Positions 4,472-9,918 of a DNA stretch of 9,918 bases are shown here, one piece after another; the stretch's first letter is position 1, and each line of letters opens with the position of its first letter. The position numbers were made by a program, and so were the translations under genes. The DNA is from Nitrospinota bacterium (GTDB taxonomy: Bacteria > Nitrospinota > Nitrospinia > UBA9942), in the NCBI GenBank assembly GCA_016200365.1, contig JACQEW010000217.1:1-9918 (forward strand). Reading direction: 5' to 3'. The notes below the pieces were generated by a model. That model saw nothing but the letters and a program-made list of their open reading frames with translations. It searched no databases and was not told the origin of the DNA.

Positions 4472-6307
4472 ATGCAAAATCTAAAAAAACCCATAAAAAT
4501 CACCGATACCACCTTGCGGGACGCTCATCAATCCCTGTGGGCAACAAGGATGCACATCGGCGATATACTTCCCATTGCAGATAAGATTGACGAGGTGGGA
4601 TACCATTCCGTAGAAGTATGGGGCGGCGCTACTTTTGATGTGGCAATGAGGTTCCTCTATGAAGACCCGTGGGAAAGGCTCTATAAGATTAAGGAAAAGA
4701 TAAAGAAGACACCCCTCCAGATGCTCCTGAGAGGACAAAATATCGTAGGCTATAAAAATTATCCCGACGACCTTTTAGAGGCATTTATAGCGAAGGCTGC
4801 TCAAGGCGGGATAGATATTTTCCGCGTCTTCGATGCACTCAATGATGAGAGAAATGTAGAGAAGGCAATAAAATTTATAAAAAAAGAGGGAAGGCATGCC
4901 CAGGGGACTGTATGCTATACACGCAGCCCGGTTCATACAATAGATATGTATATAGAGTGTGCAAAGAGACAGGTTGATATGGGGATAGACAGCCTTAATA
5001 CAAAAGATATGGCTGGAATCCTTACCCCCTATGTAGCTTATGAGCTGGTATCTGCATTAAAAAACGAGATAAAAATCCCGCTCCAGATTCACTGCCACAG
5101 TAGTAGCGGAATGGCTGTTGCTACATATTTAAAGGCAATCGAGGCAGGGGTAGATATAATAGACTGTGCCGCTGCGCCGCTTGCACTTCATACATCTCAG
5201 CCGCCGGTAGAAACCTTTATTGCAATACTCCGGAATACCGAATATGCTACAGGTCTGAAAATGGAGGCGCTTCATACAATATCCGAATATCTTGAAAAGG
5301 TAGCGGAAAAAAGATGTCTCCAGAGAAAGAGACAGACCCTTATAGATGTCTCTGTTATAGAGCATCAAATACCCGGCGGGATGGCGTCAAACTTGATAGC
5401 CCAGTTAGAGCAGCAAAATGCAATGAACAGGTTTGAAGAGGTTCTTGTAGAAATTCCAAAGGTAAGGGAGGACCTCGGCTGGCCCCCCCTTGTAACGCCT
5501 ACAAGTCAAATTGTAGGGACGCAGGCGGTTATGAATGTCATTACAGGCAAGAGGTATAAGATTGTTCCCAATGAGGTAAAAAGCTATGTCCGGGGTTATT
5601 ATGGAAAGTCTCCTGCACCTATAAAAGAAGATATTCGCAAGATGATTATAGGCGATGATGAGCCAATAACATGCAGACCCGCAGACCTGCTGGAGCCTGT
5701 TATGGACAAAGCGACAAAAGATCTGAAAAAGAGCGGCTTGATGAAAAGGGAGGAGGATGTCATAACTTATGCCCTCTTCCCTGAAATCGCCCTGGAGTTT
5801 TTCAGAAAGAGGGATAAAGCAAAAGTCAGAAGCCAGAAGCCAGAAGCCAGAAGTCAGAGGGAGGATAAATATAAGGAACTTTCTTCCATTTTTAAGATTG
5901 TATCCTCGAGCAGTCTAACTGAATTTGAATGGGATAAGGATGGAAGGAAGATAAAAATAAAACAATCTCCTGTGAGCAAAACGAGTAATGCTGCTGCTGA
6001 TCAGGAGACTGCTGCTCCATCTATCATACAAAAGGATGATAGAAATTCAAAAGAGGCAAAGGAGAATTATTCGGAGATAATATCTCCAATGGTCGGTATC
6101 TTCAGCATAAAGTTGTCTCCCGAAACCAATCCCTTTGTCGAAAAAGGTCGGGTTATAGAAAAGGGTCAAACTATAGGCATTATCGAGGCAATGAAGATAA
6201 AAAATGAGATTAAGGCTGAAAATAAATGCAGGATGATAAATGTCTTCGTAAATGATAAAGAGCCTGTAGAATACGGACAGCCCCTCTTTCTTGTAGAACC
6301 CCTGTAA
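4472..6307 (+). CDS. pycB: Pyruvate carboxylase subunit B / oxaloacetate decarboxylase alpha-type carboxyltransferase with biotin domain
   Basis: The 611-residue protein moves a carboxyl group between carboxybiotin and pyruvate. The N-terminal HMGL-like TIM barrel has DTTLRDAHQS (12-21), the NTKDMAG active-site lysine (K178) and metal-binding HCH (207-209). The conserved PYC/OADA domain runs to about 445. The C-terminus carries a biotinyl domain with EAMKIKNE (biotin on K575). Residues 466-500 and the SPMVGIF...PVEYGQPLF pattern of the biotin domain resemble AccB (BCCP) more than the usual pycB tail. The linker 449-465 is encoded by a 7-base tandem repeat. A soluble PycB working with a biotin carboxylase PycA is more likely than a membrane decarboxylase, since no beta/gamma subunits are adjacent; neither PycA nor a partner is in the window. 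No Shine-Dalgarno precedes the ATG. Confidence 0.92.
   Translation: MQNLKKPIKITDTTLRDAHQSLWATRMHIGDILPIADKIDEVGYHSVEVWGGATFDVAMRFLYEDPWERLYKIKEKIKKTPLQMLLRGQNIVGYKNYPDDLLEAFIAKAAQGGIDIFRVFDALNDERNVEKAIKFIKKEGRHAQGTVCYTRSPVHTIDMYIECAKRQVDMGIDSLNTKDMAGILTPYVAYELVSALKNEIKIPLQIHCHSSSGMAVATYLKAIEAGVDIIDCAAAPLALHTSQPPVETFIAILRNTEYATGLKMEALHTISEYLEKVAEKRCLQRKRQTLIDVSVIEHQIPGGMASNLIAQLEQQNAMNRFEEVLVEIPKVREDLGWPPLVTPTSQIVGTQAVMNVITGKRYKIVPNEVKSYVRGYYGKSPAPIKEDIRKMIIGDDEPITCRPADLLEPVMDKATKDLKKSGLMKREEDVITYALFPEIALEFFRKRDKAKVRSQKPEARSQREDKYKELSSIFKIVSSSSLTEFEWDKDGRKIKIKQSPVSKTSNAAADQETAAPSIIQKDDRNSKEAKENYSEIISPMVGIFSIKLSPETNPFVEKGRVIEKGQTIGIIEAMKIKNEIKAENKCRMINVFVNDKEPVEYGQPLFLVEPL
5824..5858 (+). repeat. 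In-frame tandem array of five AG[T/C]CAGA units in the carboxylase linker
   Basis: Five 7-base units (AGTCAGA, three AGCCAGA, AGTCAGA) lie head to tail inside the carboxylase gene and encode KVRSQKPEARSQ. They sit exactly between the carboxyltransferase part and the AccB-like part. The word is close to the CAGAAGCAAGAAGC array of the element at 8996-9111, which suggests one arm of such an element spread into coding sequence. Confidence 0.8.
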
Positions 6308-6319
6308 AGGTAAATAGAT

Positions 6320-6363
6320 CACCAGTTTTTTTACTGGTGTCTTGGTGCCCTGGTGCTCTGGTG
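6320..6363 (+). repeat. Short hairpin followed by 8-base NNYTGGTG tandem repeats
   Basis: CACCAGT and ACTGGTG (6320-6326 and 6333-6339) form a 7-bp stem around six Ts. From 6332 four 8-base units ending in YTGGTG follow (TACTGGTG, TCTTGGTG, CCCTGGTG, CTCTGGTG). The array fills the short carboxylase-mgtE gap. It looks like an element with a single short left arm and an extended right arm. Confidence 0.7.
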
Positions 6364-6379
6364 TTCCTAACCTTAACAT

Positions 6380-7732
6380 ATGGATGGAATCAATCAGGAT
6401 GTAAAAAAGATAAGCGATTTGATTGATGAAGAAGGCGGAAGGCAGTATATCAAAAAACACCTCTCAGAGCTTCACCCTGCCGATATTGCAGACATTTTAG
6501 AAACCCTCGATAAAGAAAAAAAGAAAGAGGTCTTTAATCTGCTCCAAACCGAGACCGCCTCCAATGTCATATTAGAGGTTGACGACCAATCGAGGGAGCA
6601 GATCCTCGAAGATATTAATAAAGAAAGACTTACGGATATTGTAGAGGAAATGGCTTCCGATGAGGCAGCAGACCTTATAGCAGACCTGCCGAAGGATGAC
6701 GCCAAAGATATTCTTGAAAAGCTCCACTGGAAGGATTCGGCAGAAGTTCAAAAACTCCTGAAATATCCCGAAGACACAGCAGGCGGTATTATGCAGACAG
6801 AATTGCTCTCTGTCCGGGAAGAGATGCTTGTAGAGGATGCGATAATCCAGTATATAGCGTTATCACAGGAAGTTGGCAATATACATAATACCTTCATTAT
6901 AGATAAAGATAGAAAACTGGTCGGCGTTATACCTGTAAGGAGATTGCTGGTTATAAAACCCGAGACGGCTATTTCAAAGGTTATGGAGAGGAATGTCATC
7001 TCTGTCAATGTCCATGAGGACCAGGAAGAGGTGGCAAAGATATTTAAAAAATATGATTTTGTGTCTCTGCCCGTAGTAGATGATAACGGAAGATTGGCAG
7101 GGAGGATACTGATAGATGATATTGTGGATGTTCTGATAGAAGAGGCGTCGGAAGATATGCTTCATATGGCAGGTATATATCAGGATGAAAAAATCATGGA
7201 CCCCCCATTAAGATCTGTCAGAATACGACTGCCGTGGCTTGTAATAAATCTTGCCACTGCAATTCTTGCGGCATCTGTTGTAGGGTTATTTCAGGATACG
7301 CTTCAGGCTATGGTGATATTGGCAATGTTCATGCCTATTGTAGCTGGCATGGGAGGCAACGCAGGGACCCAGGCTCTGGCAGTAACTGTAAGAGGTATTG
7401 CACTTGGCGAGCTTGATTTCGGCAATGCAAAAAAGGCACTTTTAAACAGTACAATAGCGGGATTGCTTAATGGTATCGCAACAGGCGCCATCATGGCGTT
7501 AGTCGCATATTACTGGAAGGGTAACTATATGTTAGGGATAGTCATAGGACTTGCCATGATTATAAATCTATTCATTGCAAACTTCTTTGGAATAATTATT
7601 CCGTTGGTTTTAAAATGGCTTAAGATAGACCCTGCCGTTGCCTCATCAATCTTTCTTACAACTCTAACAGACTGCATCGGCTTCATTTCATTCCTCGGGC
7701 TTGCCACACTATTCATAAAACACCTTGTTTAA
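6380..7732 (+). CDS. mgtE: Magnesium channel/transporter MgtE
   Basis: The 450-residue protein has the normal MgtE length and layout. An N-terminal helical MgtE_N domain (about 25-130, with LHPADIADIL and the DEAADLIADLP repeat) is followed by two CBS domains (about 135-255), the connecting plug helix, and five membrane helices from about residue 285. The pore motif PIVAGMGGNAGTQALAVTVRG lies at 319-339 and the conserved pore acid D431 in the last helix region. In characterised MgtE the cytosolic domains bind Mg2+ and close the pore when magnesium is abundant. The protein sits in the inner membrane. It follows the carboxylase gene by about 70 bases that hold a repeat array; no Shine-Dalgarno or M-box-like leader is visible. 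Its TAA overlaps the stop of the convergent permease remnant. Confidence 0.95.
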   Translation: MDGINQDVKKISDLIDEEGGRQYIKKHLSELHPADIADILETLDKEKKKEVFNLLQTETASNVILEVDDQSREQILEDINKERLTDIVEEMASDEAADLIADLPKDDAKDILEKLHWKDSAEVQKLLKYPEDTAGGIMQTELLSVREEMLVEDAIIQYIALSQEVGNIHNTFIIDKDRKLVGVIPVRRLLVIKPETAISKVMERNVISVNVHEDQEEVAKIFKKYDFVSLPVVDDNGRLAGRILIDDIVDVLIEEASEDMLHMAGIYQDEKIMDPPLRSVRIRLPWLVINLATAILAASVVGLFQDTLQAMVILAMFMPIVAGMGGNAGTQALAVTVRGIALGELDFGNAKKALLNSTIAGLLNGIATGAIMALVAYYWKGNYMLGIVIGLAMIINLFIANFFGIIIPLVLKWLKIDPAVASSIFLTTLTDCIGFISFLGLATLFIKHLV

Positions 7733-8964
7733 ATCTTATCCATTAGATTCAGCTTGCATAGGGCAGGGGCTTTTTTTGCCGTAAATGCAGCGATGAGGAG
7801 TGTCATGCCGCCGCCGAATACTACAGAGGGGATAAGCCCCATTATCCGTGCCGCTAAGCCGGATTCAAAAGAACCCAGCTCGTTTGACGAGCCGATAAAT
7901 ACACTGTTGATGGCTGCTACCCTCCCTCTCATCTCGTCGGGTGTAAATAATTGAACGATTGTATTCCTTATAACAACACTCACATTGTCAAACATTCCGC
8001 TGAGTATCAGCAGTCCCATAGAAAGATAAAAGCTTCTCGAGAATGCAAATAGAATAATACACATTCCAAACCCTGCTATACTGCCCCTGATAGAATCAGT
8101 CAGGGGTTCTGTCCGGCATTTTTCAATGGCGGAAAATGAGCCTGCACCAATGACATCATTACCGCACCTATAAATGGAGCCGCCCTTAACAGCCCTAACC
8201 CCTGTGGACCTACAAATAATATCTCGGCGGCGAAAATCGGCAGGAGAGCCACAACGCCTCCGAAAAGGACGGCAAACATATCGAGAGCCATAGCTCCCCA
8301 GAGGACTTGATTATTGAACACGAACTGCAATCCGGTTTTAAGGCTTTCTTTAAGCGTCTCTTTATATTGTCTTTCTGTTATAGGTCTGCTTTTTATTTGT
8401 GTATACAGAGCCAATCCGAATAAAATAAAGACCACTACTGCGGCATAAGCTGCGCCGCCTCCAAAATAACCATATCCCATTCCTCCTATGGCTGGACCGC
8501 GTAGATGAATTTGCATAAAGCCCGCGCGGAACAATCTGAGCCGTTAAGCCCATTATGGCAGGATAAAGAAAGGCACGGGATATTCCTGTAAGGAAGATAA
8601 CGCTGTAAATAGGCAGTGTGCCGAATAGTATTATAAAGTCGGACAGATATGTCGCTAATAAAAACAGCATGAACGCCCCGCCCAGATACATGGAAACTGA
8701 AAACAGTATAATCCTCCTCCTGTCGAATACATCGGCTATATGACCGCCGAACAGGGCAATGCCGAAGAAGGGAATAATCTCCGCCAGCCCGATTAATCCG
8801 AGCGATAGAGGGTCTTTTGTAATTTCATATACCTGCCACCCGACAATTACAGACTGCATCTGAATTCCAAGTGTCACAAAAAATCGGGCTGCAATAAATA
8901 ATACAAATTCCCTGATTTTCAAAACAGCGTAAGCATCGCTGTCTGTTTTATTGCGTAAAGACAT
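7729..8964 (-). pseudogene. MFS permease (EntS/MFS_3-like), broken by two frame-changing lesions
   Basis: Three pieces of one major facilitator protein lie in order. The first runs from ATG 8964 (MSLRNKTDSD) to ANSST at about 8503, with the DVFDRRR loop typical of the first half. The second, in another frame, runs from GPAIGGMGYG (about 8498) to PPLKNAG (about 8110) and stops at 8100. The third, back in the first frame, covers SIAGFGMCIIL to the TAA at 7729 and carries TPDEMRGRVAAINS. At the first break the expected helix-5 segment between NSST and GPAIGG is missing, so roughly a dozen codons plus a frame shift seem lost. The second break lies at a 7-bp hairpin (8084-8106). The frame open to 9117 is only read-through into the upstream repeat. 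Substrate unknown; DHA3-type efflux is likely. Confidence 0.85.
8084..8106. repeat. Small perfect hairpin at the second permease lesion
   Basis: CCCCTGA (8084-8090) and TCAGGGG (8100-8106) are perfect inverted repeats with a 9-base loop that itself contains another TCAG. The permease frame ends here (stop at 8102-8100) and resumes in the other frame right after. Related permeases have a short junction between the KNAG and AGFG stretches, so these bases may be an insertion or a slippage product. Confidence 0.55.
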
Positions 8965-8995
8965 AGTTTTAATGTTAAAGAAATTATAAAAATTT

Positions 8996-9111
8996 GCCAC
9001 AGATGAACACAGATAGAAGAAATTAGAAATCAGAAGCAAGAAGCAAGATTCTTTCTTGCCTCTTACATCTTGTCTCTTGCATCTTGTTCCATAATCTGTG
9101 TCCATCTGTGG
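8996..9111. repeat. Nested inverted-repeat element, CCACAGAT outer arms and GCAAGA inner arms
   Basis: The outer arms at 8997-9014 and 9094-9111 are 18-base inverted repeats with one mismatch, each made of two copies of an ACAGAT/ATCTGT word. Inside, AGAAGCAAGA words (about 9030-9050) face TCTTGCC/ATCTTGTCTCTTGC words (about 9050-9088). The inner vocabulary matches the element at 1754-1915, while the outer vocabulary and the TTTGCCACAGA boundary match the element at 4352-4458. No reading frame of substance is inside. It lies between the permease remnant and the tRNA pair. Confidence 0.85.
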
Positions 9112-9179
9112 TTCCAATTAGTTTTTTTGTTCTGATTGGGGAAATTTATGATATGCGGCATGGAGAAATATGAAATCTA

Positions 9180-9254
9180 TGGTGGGCGGTACAGGATTCG
9201 AACCTGCGACTTCTACCGTGTGAGGATAGCACTCTACCGCTGAGTTAACCGCCC
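9180..9254 (-). tRNA. tRNA-Val (anticodon CAC)
   Basis: The minus strand folds as a full cloverleaf: acceptor GGGCGGT/ACCGCCC, D-stem ACTC/GAGT, anticodon stem CTATC/GGTAG with loop CTCACAC, and T-arm GCAGG-TTCGAAT-CCTGT. The discriminator is A, and a CCA end is encoded (9182-9180). The anticodon CAC reads GTG codons. It lies four bases downstream of tRNA-Ala and is probably co-transcribed with it. Confidence 0.95.
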
Positions 9255-9258
9255 ATAG

Positions 9259-9331
9259 TGGAGCAGAGCGGGATCGAACCGCCGACCTCTTCGTTGCGAA
9301 CGAAGCGCTCTCCCAACTGAGCTACTGCCCC
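9259..9331 (-). tRNA. tRNA-Ala (anticodon CGC)
   Basis: The minus strand folds as a cloverleaf: acceptor GGGGCAG/CTGCTCC with one G-T pair, D-stem GCTC/GAGC, anticodon stem CTTCG/CGAAG with loop TTCGCAA, and T-arm GGCGG-TTCGATC-CCGCT. The discriminator is A. The next bases are CTA, so the CCA end is not encoded and must be added after transcription, unlike the neighbouring tRNA-Val. The anticodon reads GCG codons. Confidence 0.95.
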
Positions 9332-9344
9332 AAACTACTGAAAA

Positions 9345-9918
9345 TTAAGCAGTTTTTGCAACTGCTGACAATCTCTCAACCTCTACTGTTCTAAAAATGG
9401 GATAATTTGAGGTGTTTTTACCCTCAAAAACAGGGGTTTTGTCACCAAAAATATTCCCTATTTTCTGGACAGCCTCATGCATATGGGCAGGTGCTAAATG
9501 AGCATATCTTAATGTCATTTTAATATCCTTATGTCCTAACAGCCGCGATACTGTGGTAAGGTCAACACCTGCCATGACAAGATGACTTGCAAAGGTATGT
9601 CTTAGGTCGTGAAAATGAAAATCCTTTATGCCTGCCCTTCTTAAAGCGGATGCAAAACTTTTTCTCACATCCCGAAACCTCTTACCATTATCATCTGTAA
9701 AAACATAAGGACTGTCTAACCTTCGGGGTATTCTTTGCAGGGTATCCCTCAAGGTCTGATTAATAGGTATCTCTCTCCGCTCCCCGTTCTTTGTCTTATC
9801 AAGGAGTATAAACCCATGTCTCAAGTCGATATGTTTTTCCCTTTCGAGAGATAGTATCTCATGTCTTGCCTCCTTCAAATGGAACAAAAAGCTGGTTTGA
9901 AATAAGAAGTAGTTTCCC
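9345..9918 (-). CDS. Tyrosine recombinase/phage-type integrase, C-terminal catalytic part, cut by the window edge
   Basis: Numbered from a TTG at 9887, the visible part carries the beta-hairpin lysine (KTKNGERREIPIN, K33), HDLRH with H93 and R96, LLGH (H119) and the nucleophile tyrosine in TLRYAHL (Y128), so four of the usual catalytic positions are present. The first catalytic arginine, normally in TGxRRxEIL, is not seen: the frame reads KEARHEILSLE, and the residues before it (GNYFLFQTSF...) do not look like a recombinase core. A small deletion upstream of RHEIL, or a truncated remnant, would explain this. The frame is open to the window edge, so the true start is outside. The gene ends 13 bases before the 5' end of tRNA-Ala, on the same strand, as in a tRNA-associated integrated element. 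Confidence 0.82.
   Translation of the reverse strand, partial: GNYFLFQTSFLFHLKEARHEILSLEREKHIDLRHGFILLDKTKNGERREIPINQTLRDTLQRIPRRLDSPYVFTDDNGKRFRDVRKSFASALRRAGIKDFHFHDLRHTFASHLVMAGVDLTTVSRLLGHKDIKMTLRYAHLAPAHMHEAVQKIGNIFGDKTPVFEGKNTSNYPIFRTVEVERLSAVAKTA

Noticed and set aside
6320..6339. Intrinsic terminator after the carboxylase gene
   Set aside because: The T run is in the hairpin loop, not after the stem, so it does not fit a terminator.
6308..6379. M-box magnesium riboswitch before mgtE
   Set aside because: The gap is about 70 bases and consists mostly of a TGGTG repeat; no M-box-like structure is possible at that length.
7729..7732. Functional overlap of the mgtE and permease stops
   Set aside because: The three-base overlap at a TTTAAA palindrome is common for convergent genes and one of the pair is a pseudogene.
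8965..9117. N-terminal extension of the permease frame
   Set aside because: It translates the inverted-repeat element and has no transporter features; the homologous protein starts at the ATG at 8964.

Overview
The window is a moderately AT-rich bacterial chromosome segment. Arginine is mostly AGA/AGG and isoleucine is often ATA. The gene set (response regulator with TPRs, stand-alone pyruvate carboxylase B subunit, MgtE, DnaA-like AAA+ protein) and codon habit fit an anaerobic or microaerophilic lineage such as Nitrospirota or Desulfobacterota. That placement is inference; no marker gene fixes it.

Left part (1-1650): the last 29 codons of a plus-strand gene run in from outside (2-91), followed by a three-way-junction hairpin element and a bidirectional terminator. 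Facing it is a minus-strand two-gene operon: a DnaA/Hda-like AAA+ ATPase with no DNA-binding domain but with a candidate sliding-clamp motif, then, overlapping by 4 bases, a small membrane protein with a zinc ribbon. The roughly 600-base gap upstream of the ATPase gene holds two good DnaA boxes, a degenerate third, two strong divergent sigma70-type promoters and a large inverted-repeat element.

Middle (1650-7740), all plus strand: a CheY-like response regulator with TPR repeats, a tightly linked secreted class I methyltransferase, a 113-base inverted-repeat element, a BCAM0308-type double zinc-ribbon gene broken by a one-base frameshift, pyruvate carboxylase subunit B with an AccB-like biotin domain, and the Mg2+ channel MgtE.

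Right part (7729-9918), all minus strand: an MFS permease gene broken by two frame-changing lesions, another inverted-repeat element, tRNA-Val(CAC), tRNA-Ala(CGC), and the C-terminal part of a tyrosine recombinase that runs off the edge.

The most unusual content is a set of intergenic repeats sharing one architecture: outer inverted arms built from a short repeated word, enclosing an inner pair of arms built from a different 6-8 base word. Outer and inner words are mixed between copies, and orphan single-arm arrays occur before mgtE and in frame inside the carboxylase linker. Two broken genes, a truncated-looking integrase and these repeats suggest a locus with active small-scale rearrangement.
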